A stretch of DNA of 64,000 nt from Diadema setosum (GCA_033980235.1 CM067075.1:20410844-20474843); one strand, 5' to 3'; shown: positions 34,665-48,000, counted from the first letter of the stretch. Made by a program: numbers and translations. The notes: a model not told the origin generated them from the sequence alone.

Positions 34665-37600
34665 AGGGGTAGAGTCTTCTTGATCTTCTTTTTCTTCCTC
34701 CTGTTTTAGTATCTTCTAATCCAACCTTTTCCCTCTATTCTTTTTATTTCATTTCTTCATATTCTTCTCCTCCTTCCCTCCTTCTCCTCCTTCTATCTAT
34801 CCTTATTCGTCGTTGGCATCCTCATCTCTTTCTGCCCCTTCGGTCCTTTACCAATTCTTTTTACTCACTTGTACATTTTTGTCTTCATATTCTTCTCCTC
34901 CTTTCCCTCTTCTTCTTCTTCTTCTTCTTCTTCTTCTTCTTCTTCTATCTATCTATCCTTATTCGTTTTTGGCATCCTCGTCTCTTTCTGCCCCTCAAGT
35001 TCTTTGCCAATCATCCTTGTTCAGATGTCCTTTAATACTGATTAGTAGTTACATTGACATAATTGAAAAGCATAGCTAAAGAATTACAGGCTTCTGGTTT
35101 AAAAAGTTTATTTGATCAACTAGCTAGGGGGTATTAATTGATGTAAATGAGTCTTTATGTGAACGGTTTCTACTTTGGAAACAACAATACCAAATGGCCC
35201 CGTGAGTGTTAAATAAAAAATTCCTCATAAAGCTAACTAGGAAGAAGTGGACACTCAATTTCATTTAGATTTTTTTTTTTTTTGCAGTTATACTTTGCAT
35301 GGTTTGCCGATGAAGTTATGAATACAAGCGAACTTTAAAACCTTGAAATTCTTAAAGATATCACCTGTATGTCTATACATGAGAGCTTTTATTTCTTAAG
35401 TGATTGTATTTATCTATTGTACTAATATCCAAAGCATTTCTCTTCTGTCTTTTTGATATATTTCCTATAGATTGAGCAAAACCTGCAATCATCTCTTAAT
35501 ATTCAGAGATGTGTCATTTCGGCCAACAAAGACAACCATCCAACTGACGAATGTGACATTACAGTACGGGAGCACATAGGCCATATATTCTTATTTCATT
35601 CACCGAGAACCACCGATATTTGAACATTAGAAGAACTGAAGATGTATATTGCCATAATGTACATAGAGCTTAAACTCGCGCATCGACTTATATTGGCCGT
35701 GCACATAAGTTGAACTTTTGTGTCTTACAATCATATAACGCTGTATTTCTTTCATACTAAAGTGACCTGTTATTCATAAAAATATAGCCACTTTTTTTAT
35801 CAGTCGCGAAGCTTGGCACATCACACGGAGAGGAATGTTCGACTAACACATCAAAGTGTGCACATTAAATGTAAATAAAGTTGTCAAGATGGCGAAAACG
35901 AACACCAAATGATTTCTATCAAAACTTCGTACATGTAAATACGTAATGATGCTGAATGCAGCTTCATTCTGAATGCATGTGGGCATGTGGACTGATATAC
36001 GTAACCAACCACTGATAAAAACAGGTGTTTTTATGAGTAATCGTCTTTACATGTTGCGTGCTCTTTCAATTGTCTTTGGAATTGGACAGTAATTCACCTG
36101 AATCTAATTCATTGCTGAAGGAAGAGACGTTCAGTCATTGATTTACAAGGAAAAATACGTGAATCCTCCACAAATGTGATTTACAGGTCTAAAAAGGAAA
36201 CAAATTTCTTTCCTCCTATCTGTAACTAGTTTATAAGAGCACTGGATCAAAACATACCCCGTTTAGGCGAGAGTGGTTTTTGTTTGATGGAAAGTGAAAT
36301 TGAAATAAAAGGAGTGATTATTATTTTAGTCTAGTTGAGGCAGAATTATTGGATTGCCATAGTAAAAAGAAATCATGCAGTAAAGACTTCTTTTGAAGAT
36401 TGACAATCACGTATATCAACACTTTTCTGATTTCTTATCTGCATGACTTATACTATAGTAGTATGTTTGATTTGAGTCCTTTTTTTTCTATTTTCGTGAA
36501 CCGTTGAATGTGTACATTGCATGTCAGGATGTGCGAGAGGATGTACGTGTGACTGTATGTATGTAAGTTATGGGTGTACTGTATGCACGATGTAAGACTT
36601 CGTGTATGTGCATGTGTCATGATTCAATGTGCCTAACCATGGTAACTCTGAATGCATTTGTGCGTACATTCATTAATATGAGTGTGGAAGTAGAATATAC
36701 ACATTCACTCACGTACCCATGTACAAGACGTATACACAAACGCATCGAGAAATCTATACACATGATTTTAAAATCGATTCGTAGGTAAATACAGGTAGAT
36801 CTTGACCAACTTTTCTCCCACTGAGTTGTTTAGTGTTTACAAGTAACAAAGTGACTTGACTTGACCAATCCAGTTTCACTTTTAGTTCTTTTCCAAACAA
36901 TAGACTGGATACATAATATTATGTTAACGAAGAGTATTCAGATTTCTCTGCCACGTACTGACGCATATACTTTTTTTTTTAAGTTCCTTTCATTTCAAAA
37001 TGAAAAACCTCTCACATTCTATAAAGGTATCAATTTCTTGTTTCTATGTCTTCATGTATATGTGCGTAAATTCTTATTCTACTTCCCTGTAAAATTGAAT
37101 CTATCAAAAAATAGTTGTCATATTATCACACACACACACACTCACAAGGAATTCCTACCCTTTTTTTTCAAATTTTGATCACATTGTCACTGCCGCGCTT
37201 AAAAAAATATTTCGTCCTACTTTTCTGAGCGAAGTTTGAGCAGAAAGACCCGCCTTTCAAGTAAGACCGACATAATAATTACACAGCATCATTATCATCA
37301 TAAAACAACACCAAACAAAAACAAAAAACCTTTCTTTTTTCTTTCTCTCTGACCATGCTGACATTGAAAATGCGTACAGTGTTAAGGGCAAGTTAAATCA
37401 GCTGTCTTCAACGAACAGCCACCTAAATTTAATGGGGAAAGAAATTCACCTTGTTGTCTTGAGAATCTGATGCAATTTCACAAATTTCATTTCATGAAGC
37501 ATTTTGTCCGACAAAGTTGTCGGACAAATTTGCTCTCAACCAATCAGATGCAAGGATTTCAGTAGCTTGTAACAGTTTGTCAGAAAAAACAAATATCCTA

Positions 37601-37900
37601 CCAAAACGCTTCATGAAATGCCCCCAGGTGTCAAAAGGAGTTTGACACATCTCGAACTCCAGCATTAATATCACACAACTGTTAGAAAACAAGGACGAAC
37701 GATACTTAAAATTTTAACTTACAGTCTCATTGACAGCTTTTCCCATATTTCACGACAACAACACAATACAATTCGAAACACAGACACCAATAACGAAATT
37801 AGATGACATGACGTATACCAAACTAAATAAAACTAGATTTTATATTTGTATTATATATATATATATATATACGTAAGTAGAGTGTGAACTGCAATATGGC
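34665..37900. other. C-D intergenic spacer before the Penelope-like element
   Basis: No gene found. It is homologous to the B downstream flank and includes TTC-rich tracts (CTT run at 34909-34945), a duplicated AATCC..TTCTTC block and a truncated MITE. The last part matches the spacer upstream of copy C. Confidence 0.55.
37489..37626. mobile_element. MITE upstream of copy D, left end truncated
   Basis: Same element as 23741-23881. The right end CTTCATGAAATGCCCCCA is intact but the left GGGGGC is lost, leaving TTCATTTCATGAAGC. Confidence 0.7.
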
Positions 37901-37930
37901 TGACAGTGCTCAACTATATAGGAGCCCATG

Positions 37931-38485
37931 TAGTACAATATATAGTAGGATGGAAGGCGTTGCTTTATTAGTGACTTAGCTGGACAGTCTGTTTCGGCCG
38001 AAGCCTCGTCAGCAACTAAATCAGTTTCTTGTTAAAGTACAGTGTATTAAAAAGACATACGGCTCTGGTGCACTCAAGCAAGCAAACAAAAGATACAAAA
38101 GATACAAAAATACATGCACGTGGCTACTTAACAGCACAATAAAGTTGTTAATGGCACTGGTACTGGGCTTAAGGCAGGGGTAATACACTTGTATGGCTTA
38201 AATTGTTACATGTGGAAGCCGGGGAGGGGGGGGGGGGAGCTAACCAAGCTCTGCGAGGGAAAACTTTTTCTTATGTTTACATGTTGAAATGAGTTCTGTT
38301 CTTGAGTTCAGGATTGCTGGTTTCTTGGCCGTGATGATGTGGTATTTCTCCCATAGACACAGGTTGCAGCGGTTTGTTTTGGGTGAGTACGGTTGGGCGT
38401 GCCTGACGATCCTCCATGTGAGTGAGTAGGGAGTGCCTTCATCCTTCAGTCCCCAAATGTATTTACTCAGTTCTGTCTGGTGTCG
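37931..38485. repeat. Left inverted arm of the Penelope-like element
   Basis: Runs from TAGTACAATATATAGTAGG to TCTGTCTGGTGTCG and is the reverse complement of 39697-40248. It contains the natural 3' end of the ORF (stop at 38240), a G-rich tract at 38221 and a hammerhead ribozyme on the minus strand. Confidence 0.93.
37973..38022 (-). ncRNA. Type I hammerhead ribozyme, sense to the Penelope ORF
   Basis: On the minus strand: stem I 5' strand GATTTAGTTG (38022-38013), core CTGACGA (38012-38006), stem II GGC-TTCG-GCC, then GAA, stem III ACA-GAC-TGT, cleavage base C (37983), and stem I 3' strand CAGCTAAGTC (37982-37973). Stem I pairs over all ten positions with G-U wobbles only. All invariant hammerhead bases are present. 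Hammerheads in Penelope-like terminal repeats are established; activity here is predicted, not shown. Confidence 0.85.
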
Positions 38486-39760
38486 CTTTTCCCTGTTTGT
38501 GAAGCTTGCCTTGTGTGTGGCATATCTGGATTTGAAGGAGGTTGAGGTGAGGCCGATGTATATTTTCTCATCGTCTGGGGTCGCTACCTTCGCTTCGTAT
38601 ATGATGTTCCTGGCTGTGCATTTCCCAGGGATCGGGCAATCTTCCTTCTTTCTGCAGTTGCAGGAGTCCCTGGCTTGCTCTTGACTGTTGTTGATTATTT
38701 TGTTGTTGTGTGCCTTTGTTATAGTATGCATATTGTCCATGCAGCTGTAGCTTACTTTCAGAGTGTTCCTGTTGCATATCTTGCGAAGCTGATGCCCTTT
38801 GGGGAAGTGATGCTCGACGAGGGCTAGGAACTTCTTCCCGATGTTTGTTTTTACATGTCTGCTGAACGGGGGGTTGAACCACGTTATGTTTCGTTTCCTT
38901 TGGTGTTGTCTTTCTTTTCTGCAGCTGTTGGTCTCTTTGGGGGTGTACGTCAATGTTGTTTGGTGTCCCGCCTCGTGGAGTGCGTTCTCGTAGTCTGGTT
39001 TGGTGCTGTTGAAGATTTCCTCGTTGCTGGAGATGTTGGATAGGCGGGTCTGGATGGACTGTGGTATTCTCTTGGTGACGGTGGGTGGATGATTCGATTC
39101 TGTATGTACGTATAGGTGTGAGTCCCCTGGCTTCGAGTACGGTTTGAATTCCTTCTTGGTGAGGTCGAATGTGACATCGAGGAAGTCGACGATGGTGTCA
39201 TTTGCACTGGCCGTTATCTGTAGCCCAAACTCTTTGAATTTTTCGCAGAGCATCTTTTTGGTGTTCTCGGCTGCTCTGCGGGGTTTGTGGATAATGGCAA
39301 GACCATCGTCTCGGTAGAGCCCGATGTTTTCTTTGGGGATTATGGTGCCGATTTCTCCTAGTATGTATGCACCCACAAGTTCGCATGTTTCAGCTCCATC
39401 GTATGAGCCCATCGTGACATCGAAGAGGTCGTCTGCGTTTGCTTTTTGCCAAGGCTCGTTGTCATGGAAAAGGAGGGTGTTCTTTGCGTGGAAGATGATC
39501 TCTTCTTCGGCTGGCGTGATCGTGGTGAATGTTTTTGCGTATTTGATGGCTTTATTGAGCAGTTTCCTGTCAATGGACGGGTAGAAATTGACGACGTCGA
39601 ACGAAAGGAATGTGGAGTTTTGCCTTGTCGGGGTACCCTTGAACCAGTTGATGACTGCGGTGGTGTTTTTCCATTGGTTGACCTTCGTCGCTTCGTCGAC
39701 ACCAGACAGAACTGAGTAAATACATTTGGGGACTGAAGGATGAAGGCACTCCCTACTCAC
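38240..39760 (-). pseudogene. Penelope-like reverse transcriptase/GIY-YIG ORF, N-terminally truncated
   Basis: 506 codons open. Residues 1-21 are encoded by the antisense of the inverted arm and are not real RT. True homology starts about VNQWKNTTAVINWF, with FYPSI (59-63), the catalytic YRDDG (149-153), and the PLE-typical linker WFNPPFS..VKTNIGKKFL (294-311) and NRNTLKVSYSC. A Cys cluster CNCR..DCPIPGKC (367-381) precedes the GIY-YIG nuclease: IIYEA (386-390), IYIG (400-403), R412 and E430. The N-terminal RT motifs upstream of the FYPSI region are missing, so it is inactive. The sequence otherwise has no stops, which suggests a fairly recent insertion. Confidence 0.88.
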
Positions 39761-40242
39761 TCACATGGAGGATCGTCAGGCACGCCCAACCGTACTCACC
39801 CAAAACAAACCGCTGCAACCTGTGTCTATGGGAGAAATACCACATCATCACGGCCAAGAAACCAGCAATCCTGAACTCAAGAACAGAACTCATTTCAACA
39901 TGTAAACATAAGAAAAAGTTTTCCCTCGCAGAGCTTGGTTAGCTCCCCCCCCCCCCTCCCCGGCTTCCACATGTAACAATTTAAGCCATACAAGTGTATT
40001 ACCCCTGCCTTAAGCCCAGTACCAGTGCCATTAACAACTTTATTGTGCTGTTAAGTAGCCACGTGCATGTATTTTTGTATCTTTTGTATCTTTTGTTTGC
40101 TTGCTTGAGTGCACCAGAGCCGTATGTCTTACACTGTACTACTTTAACAAGAAACTGATTTAGTTGCTGACGAGGCTTCGGCCGAAACAGACTGTCCAGC
40201 TAAGTCACTAATAAAGCAACGCCTTCCATCCTACTATATATT

Positions 40243-40248
<6 letters not shown>
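39697..40248. repeat. Right inverted arm of the Penelope-like element
   Basis: Inverse of the left arm; it starts CGACACCAGACAGAACTG directly against the truncated RT sequence and ends CTACTATATATTGTACTA at the TA tract. It carries the last part of the GIY-YIG ORF and 3' region on the plus strand. Confidence 0.93.
40157..40206 (+). ncRNA. Type I hammerhead ribozyme in the right inverted arm
   Basis: Stem I GATTTAGTTG (40157-40166), core CTGACGA (40167-40173), stem II GGC-TTCG-GCC (40174-40183), GAA (40184-40186), stem III ACA-GAC-TGT (40187-40195), cleavage base C at 40196, and stem I 3' strand CAGCTAAGTC (40197-40206). The sequence is identical to that of the left arm but lies on the opposite genomic strand. 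Confidence 0.85.
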
Positions 40249-40298
<50 letters not shown>

Positions 40299-40314
40299 TA
40301 TATATATATATAAA
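40249..40314. repeat. (TA)n microsatellite at the Penelope insertion site
   Basis: TA run bordering the right arm; it continues the TA tract at 37855-37872 left of the insertion and matches the TA tracts upstream of B and C. Confidence 0.93.
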
Positions 40315-41322
40315 CACATACGTAGGGATGCGTGAGATGATATTGTATCTGACAGTAAAGTTTAAAACGTACAATTAGTGCATATACACATTCAACGTCT
40401 GTACCGCCATGTGTCATGAATTGTCAATAGAGGAAGTACAGTGAGAATATTTGGCTACGGACTTGTAGGATGGCATACGTCAACAGAAACCGGTAATTTG
40501 CCAGGCAGAGAAAACAAGAACAGACTTTTCATCGATAGAGTTGATGGTGAATATCTAATAACAAGTGTAGCTTTACGCTGATGCTACACAAACCAATAAC
40601 GGCTGGCACTGCCTTCTTCCCCACTTTTAATTATAATTCGTCTATTCTCACAAGTAAGACATTTCAACACCATTTTTTGTTAAATTCTTGTGAAATGACT
40701 TCCTGAACTCTTGCACTGAGTTTTCACTTTAGCATTCTTCTCAATCTATTTTCTTTGCCATATTATTTTGCTGAATCAAAATGTTCATTTTAATTGAAAG
40801 ATTATTTTATGTCCTTGCGAAATACGCATAGGCCCATCAATATGCAAATAGCTTTGTACCTTATGCCTTGTATCAAACGCATAAGTATCAATGACTATCT
40901 CTTTAGGAAGTAATTATATATTTTTTTTTCAGTCGTTAGATATGATGTTGTATTCATTTCATACTTAATAACTTATATGCTGGATAGGATTAATAGAGCC
41001 ATGCAATCTAAAATGTGAAACTCCATTAAAAGTTCAGTTGTTAAGAGTATGATAATTTTCTTACTAAACACAATGCTAAAAACTAATTGAACTTTCCTAT
41101 TTCAAAGCTCTAATTTTCATTTTTGCTTTTAATTTTGATTCCATTAATTTCATTTTAAATCTCTGAATATCATTAACACTGAACACCTTCAATTGACTTT
41201 GATGAGAATTGTTGTGTCGATCAATGGCAGAATACAAATTAGATCTTAAGTAGGCTTCATCAGTAAGGAGTATTGTGATGAAATGGTTGCAAAGAAGTAT
41301 ATAATATATAATATGTATATAT

Positions 41323-41324
41323 AA

Positions 41325-41361
<37 letters not shown>
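41323..41361. repeat. (TA)n microsatellite
   Basis: TA run in the copy D 5' flank, counterpart of 9497-9558. Confidence 0.9.
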
Positions 41362-41364
<3 letters not shown>

Positions 41365-41567
41365 CGAAATATTTTTTCCCTGCAAGTTAGATTGTTTATA
41401 CTAAATATTAATAATTATGATCGAACACAGATGTGAAATCCAAATTTGAAAGCTTCAGTAAAATTGTAAGATGGTAGTTCAAATGAGTTAGTTTGAACTG
41501 AAGTAAACAAAGGAATAAAGTGCGGGGAGGAAACCATGAGATTAAGAATAGACCATATATGACTTAT

Positions 41568-41745
41568 CACATTACGCGGATGAATCTTGGTTATGTCATC
41601 ATGTGAATTGTCCCTTTTCAATGCATCTATACCTATCAGTGACTCAATGAAAACAAGGAAGTTTGGTTGCCTGCTGATGGCGAACAATAATGATTAAAAC
41701 CAGCTTCGAATTAAACGGTATAGACGAGTATCTCTGTAAAGCCTT
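41568..41745 (+). promoter_or_regulatory. Conserved upstream block of copy D with AP-1 and ETS-like sites
   Basis: TGACTCA at 41640-41646 and GGAAGT at 41657-41662, in the same order and spacing as in B and C, 366 bases before the start codon. The Penelope insertion ends 1.3 kb upstream and leaves the block intact. Confidence 0.45.
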
Positions 41746-42005
41746 AACTCATTTTTTACTTCTTGTCTTCACACAGTGATACTTGTGAGTAGAAGCACAA
41801 TCATACCGAAGACCAATTCTTCTTTACCAAGACATGAAAGCAGAAATCAATGATTTTTTTCTTCGCTGTACATTTTGTTGCTTTGCTTATGATATGTCAT
41901 GGTTGTTTGTCTTTTTAATGCGTTGTATCATTACATCATTTGCTCTCTGGTCTATTAAATTCTTTTCATCTTCATTCAGCAGGAGTCTCAAGGAATCTCA
42001 TCAAA

Positions 42006-42066
42006 ATGATGGATTGCCAGGCGTTGGTTTCCGTTGGGATTCTTCTCATAAATATTCATCATGGTG
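42006..42066 (+). CDS. Copy D exon 1: signal peptide
   Basis: MMDCQALVSVGILLINIHHG, differing from copy C at one residue (Q for R). Donor GTAAGG. Confidence 0.68.
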
Positions 42067-45000
42067 GTAAGGAGCACGACCGTTTTAGTCTGGTTATTAT
42101 TTTGCAGTATTACATGATAGATTGAAATGGATCTTTATTGACAAATAACAACATGAGAAGCAGCAATGAAATGGCTGGGAAATTATGGGACAAAGAGAAA
42201 ATCATACAGCAATATGAGATTGGGGGTGAATCTAATTTATTGACACAATGTCCTATGAATACAGCGTCATTGTCTTTGTTAGTTGTATATTTTTTTAATG
42301 AATCGACAGGATACGCAGATAACTGTCCCTTGCATAATACGCAATAATTAGTTAATTCTGATCATTTCCTCCCTCCTATATTTTGTGTAATATTCATATT
42401 TCGGAAACGAAATAAGACTCACTCTATCGTGTCTATTATTCGTATTTCATCATCAATCATTTTCTGGTATTGTTCTTTCAGCTGCCATGACGATGAACCT
42501 CGAAGTTCCCTCTCCTCTCCGGGCTGGCCGTGAAGACACGGCAATATGCTCCGGATATGACATCCACGGGTCGGCTGTTCTAACATGGTATTTGAATGGC
42601 GTCCAAATCACAGACGGCTTCATCACCACCAGCGAAGCCAGCCGAACTATAGACATTTATGACTTAAGCAAACGATGTAGAAAGGACGAGAACTTAAGAA
42701 TTAATGGCGTATCAATATACCATCATTGGGATTTAAAGCACTAACCTGAAATAACCTAATCAGTTAATTTACTGCATAACAAATGTCGAAACAGAGTGAA
42801 AACAAAGACTTTCATGCTTCAATTTTGCTATCATTTTCTGCCTTTCCGTTCGGCGCGAGCAAGCTTTGGCCCAATGCCAAACTGAATTCATTCCACTTTT
42901 GCAGCAAACTTATTTGACTTGCATCATTCTACTATTTTAAAAGAAATACATATTTATCATGACGAACATATAACTTTTGTAATCAAAGTATCAAAAACAT
43001 CAGTTTATATTGTTTTTAAAGACATGTCAGTGAATTCCGACGTAATCTCCAGAGACAATGTCTATAATTATTATGCAAAGCCTGCCAATATAACTATATC
43101 ATTCATCACCTACAATCAGTATGATAAAGGGAGAAAGAGAATATACATTTAATGCTGTTGTACATTACAAGTGATTTATACGTGTGGCTCGGTTTTGTTT
43201 GATGTTCATGTTCTTGGGTGTGTGTTTCTCTGTGTGTGTGCACTTGTTTGTATATGTTCGCTCATCACTATAGTAATTTCTGGACGTGGCACTTGCTAAA
43301 TATAACACTGAAAATGACATGAGAATTATTTTTCTTTTCTCGCATTGTGTTATTACACTCATGTGAAGTGAATCTAGTAAAAGACAAAAGTGTAAATGTT
43401 GCTGTCAGTCAACATAACGATATCTGTGACAGAAATAGAGGGCGCTTCAAAATCTGATCTCTGAAACCTCAGACGGAAGTCACCTTTCACACAGTGCTAC
43501 ACCGAGAATGAAATTTCATCATCTGTGGAATAAATGTCCCTTTCATTAAGCATGATATGACCCAGAAAGGAAAGATAAATAGTTCGTTTACACTTACAGA
43601 GATTTTGGCAGCATAAGTGTGACGGATTTCTGAGATATTGAGTGTAAGATTTGTCATGCAAGCATCAGAGTCGACTAGAGTAAAAGCGCAGAAAATCTCG
43701 AGCTTTCAACGGGCATCTTAACTGTGTGATTAGAAAGGACACAGAAATTTTAAATACTTTCAGTCATTTATGTTTTCTGTAATGAAATGCCTAAGAATAA
43801 TTCATTAAAACGTATAGTGCCAAAATAATAATGGTAGCTATCGCGGATGCGAAGAAACAGCTCTAAAACTATGCTGAAATGAGCAGACGCTTTCGTCTTC
43901 TTTCAGAAACAGATATCAATAGAGATCTTGTCATGTCAAAAAAATCAGATAATAAATTACCGATGGCAATGTCACACGGGCGTGATTTGGCAAGTTGGAA
44001 GGTGTCATATGTCACAGATTTGGTAAAATAAACAACCTTGATCGTCGCTGAAGTTTTCCCCGATGGGTACAATATGTCTGGAAGGGAATTATCCATTCTT
44101 TTTTCAGATTAGTCTGGTAGAATTAACTTACTGTTCACGTCTACTCCGCATTGATCTCTCCACAGAAAGTGTACGCAACCCACTGAGCAGCTCGATCGGA
44201 TATGACCTTTCACCGACAATCTAGTCAGCAAACCAAAACCAGCAGATTTTACGATGCTATGGACACCATTCTATTTGGATTAACTCAGCAACCTATTCAC
44301 AAAGAATCCCTGAGCAGACCGACACACTGTTTTTCCCCTACTTCAGCTTGGTAAGCATGATAAATATGATTATCTGAAGGCACGGTGGTACATACTTCCA
44401 TGAGAGACATTAGACAGACTTGGAGGCTTTCATAACGGACGTTCTATGGGCTGTGATAGGCTGACCGCAAAAAGTAGTAACATGAAATTGAAATACAAAA
44501 TAGGCTATGAATAGTATGCCCTGTACTTAAATGACTATAAAAGAAACTATAATGTACCTTAAAGACAGACCGAATGGTACATAAAATATAAATCACTTCA
44601 GTAGAAAGGCAGAAATTTTCTGCCCTATGGTTGTATAGGTTATAATTGGGATATTTGTACATGGTGTAAACTCGTAGTCTCGAGGTCCGAAAAGATCTCT
44701 GCACAGGCGAAACTATTTAGATAGGCAAAAAATAACGTGATATACTAACCGAGGAGCATATATTTGTATATGCAATCTCCTTAGAAGACAACGAAGTTTT
44801 GATTGTTTGAAATATGTTTGGTGATAAAGACATTTACCACATAGATGTCGCAACATGGAAAGCAAAGGACTTTGCAAACGGATGTGAACTTTTGCCGACT
44901 GTGATGTAAATCGCGAAGAGTAGGCTTTTAACACCAGTTAAGGTAAGCATTTTCTAAAGCTACAGAGAAGGCACCGTATTTGATCCTTTATCAATCTTAC

Positions 45001-48000
45001 CTTGGCTGAAATAACTTCTAAAGGTGTGTAGTTTTGTGTTAATGACTCACTTTTTATACCCAGGGACAGAAAGTGCTGTAAGACGAATGCACTGCATGAC
45101 ATAACGTCTACTCTACGTGTGTAGGTAGAAGGCCCGCATTAGAATGACTTCTATCAATTAGAAAGTGCGCAGTATGTACATGTTGAGAAATGATTCTGAA
45201 TTTGTGAATTACATACAACTTTTGGTTGAATAAAAAATAGTATTCAAATGATCTCCATATCAAAGTCGTCGATGTAGGTGTATTTTCTTCCCCTTTCACC
45301 CAACAGAGTATATTTTTAATTTAATCGAATTTATCACGTTAATCTCGTAAGTTTTGCTAAAGGGGTACAAGAATGCTAAAAATGGTGATCACTGGTTTGA
45401 ACAAAAGTATCAAGACAGGATTTATTACCAATGACTGATTTTGGCAGCAGGTGTTAAATCATAGTCAGACGGAAGTGATAAAGAGGGTTTTTTACTACTC
45501 TTGTACCATTAATGCGTTATGTCATTTCCCACATTCCTGTTATTGCAGTCGAGTATTGAGTGAGATTTCATCCTAATTTTTCCATTCATGCACTAATGAA
45601 TGATATCGTTAATGTAATTGATGAAATATAATACATAAGGGATAGGGAGTAAAGCAACTCTGCCTGACAGAGGCAGACCAAGTCAAGGAGTACAATGGAC
45701 ACACTAATAATTATTACTGCAGTACTTGCGGCCAAAATGCATGTCCGGGATATGCGGGTGAGTACATGCAGCTTGATACAAAGTTGAAAATGTTCCAAAA
45801 TACACACAGACACACACACAAGAGCGCACATACACACACAATGAATGCAAGTACAATCTATATGCTAGAGTTAAAGGAGACACCAATGTATGTGCGTCGA
45901 CACACCTAATTACATTCATCTGACAGTGTCTTAATTTCAATTCTTAAAAACAGTTGATCGTTCGTATCTAATAAGTTTTTTTCTCCTTGGAAAACCACGT
46001 TGCTAGATTGAAACGAAGGTACAAATACTGCAACGTGGAAAGTACCCCCCCCCCCAAAAAAAAAAAAAAAAATGAAGAAAGGCTACTGTAAATTGGCATG
46101 TTGGTTTTAGTACTCGCTCATTGGGTCACTAGTGACATTTACTCCTCCGATAACGAGTCACATGAACACGAGTATGAAAATGAGGAGTTTAGTTTTTTTC
46201 TTCCTTTTCGTATGTGCTTTTGAATGTTTTTTTATTTTATTTTTTTCTTGTATGTGTGCGTACTCCCTAACCGCCGTTCAGGGAAATGCCTTTCCAGGCT
46301 AACAAAGGACCAAGATCCTCTGTTTTCATCAATTGTGAAGTCCTCGCCGCTATCCTAACTATAATGATATAGACCAGTAGGCCCATCGACAATATGCTAG
46401 TAATAGGCAAGGATTGATAAGATGAAGAAATATGAACCTTTGATATATAATTTTGTAAATCTTTTTTTTTTTATCATCACTTCGGACAATGCTTTCGAAA
46501 ATAACACAGAAAACAATATTTGTGCAGAATACTTTGACTTAATACACTTATGCAAAATATGTTATGTGTTGATCGTTACGTATAACAGAAAGACCTATCA
46601 ATGTGACTTTAGTCGTAGATAATTCATGAATATTCTGATAATAGTTTGCATAATGTGTGTAAGTACACAGATATTAATAAAAACATGAAAATGATTACCG
46701 AATTTTTATACATTACCAGCGCTAAATGATGGGTTAAAATAATGAACATTAGTGCATCTTTTAAGGAGATTTGTGTGGTTTCGAGTGTTGAGTGCATTAA
46801 CAATTTTATAGTTAGTCTATAAAGTCTATAATTATACACAACTATGTTAATCAAACCACACGTCATGTATGATTACAGTGAGGCTGGTTGGTGGATCAGA
46901 GGAAAGAGAGGGGCGAGTTGAAATATCATGTAACGGGCAGTGGGGCACGGTTTGTGACGATGTCTGGGATATCAACGACGCGCACGTCGTTTGCAGAGAG
47001 CTTGGCTACTCATCCGCCTCAGCTCATTTCACCCAAGCCCACTTTGGGCAGGGGTCTGGACCTATCTGGCTTGACGAGGTTGCCTGTGCTGGAAGGGAAA
47101 ACTCTCTGACTGACTGCCCTCGTCAGCCATGGGGATGTGAAGACTGTAATCACGATGAAGACGCAGGAGTGAGGTGTGAGGGAGACCGTAAGTTTGCTCC
47201 ATCAATTTACGTGTTTATTTTCAACTGCATGCATAGCGAAGTGGAATGGCCGCTATTATGGGAAGACTATATAAGTGACAAAGAAAACCATTATTTGAAT
47301 AGATCAAACCATATGTTGTTTTACTGCATGATCCTTGCCAGGGTATTGCTGTGGCAAAACAGTCAAGTCTTGGTCAAGCACTATTTTGGTATGGCATTTT
47401 GGAAATTGCCAGAGCGTTTGATGTATGACAATCGACTAAGGAGGAGGAGAATCTATCTTATTCAATAGTATCGCATATAAGAAAGGTGATTATGTTGATT
47501 TCTTATAGCCAAATTCAAATAAGATTTCTGATTTTAACACGAGGAGCTTAATTACGGTATCAAACAATAACAAATTAAGAAAAAGTGAGCATTTAATGAG
47601 TAGCTCTTTGAAAACTACTCATGATTGCAAATATAAACTATGAAATACACCGAACAGGATGTGAGATCCAATGACAAATGCTGTTTCGAATTAATTTTAC
47701 GACTCACTCAAGATTTTACTCAGTCTGTATGCCTTCGTTTATATTAATGATATACATACAATCGATAATTTTTTGATATTATCCCCAATGTTACTCAAAC
47801 TCCATTCTCTTTGTTGATGTCTTTTTTTCTCTGTTTCTCATCCAAAGGAAGCGATAATGCTGTAGCTACATATGCAAACGAGTCCATTAACTCGGGTCTC
47901 GGCTACGGTTTCAATTATTTCACATATTACAACGTTCGTAGCAACCTGACGTTAACTCCAACTGCAGCTGACAATGGGGGCGTCCTTCAGTGTCATCTCA

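Larger units (their letters stand above)
37931..40248 (-). mobile_element. Penelope-like retroelement, 5'-truncated with inverted 3' ends
   Basis: A minus-strand RT/GIY-YIG frame lies between inverted arms 37931-38485 and 39697-40248, which are near-perfect inverse copies (about 555 and 552 bases). The arms contain the 3' end of the ORF plus the 3' non-coding part, so the element consists of a 5'-truncated copy with its own 3' end attached in inverse orientation. Small differences between arms include TTAATACACTG against TTACACTG at the matching site. It is inserted in a TA microsatellite of the copy D 5' flank. It cannot encode a complete protein. Confidence 0.9.

Noticed and set aside
38433..39715. 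Several open frames on the plus strand across the Penelope element
   Set aside because: They are antisense shadows of the RT/GIY-YIG frame without family motifs.
39697..39760. N-terminal 21 residues of the Penelope ORF, starting at an ATG
   Set aside because: They are encoded by the antisense of the inverted arm; the ATG is accidental and not the real start of the RT protein.
46869..47468. 199-codon frame continuing beyond the copy D SRCR domain
   Set aside because: The GTAAGT donor at 47188 is conserved in all copies, and the extension has no counterpart in B or C.
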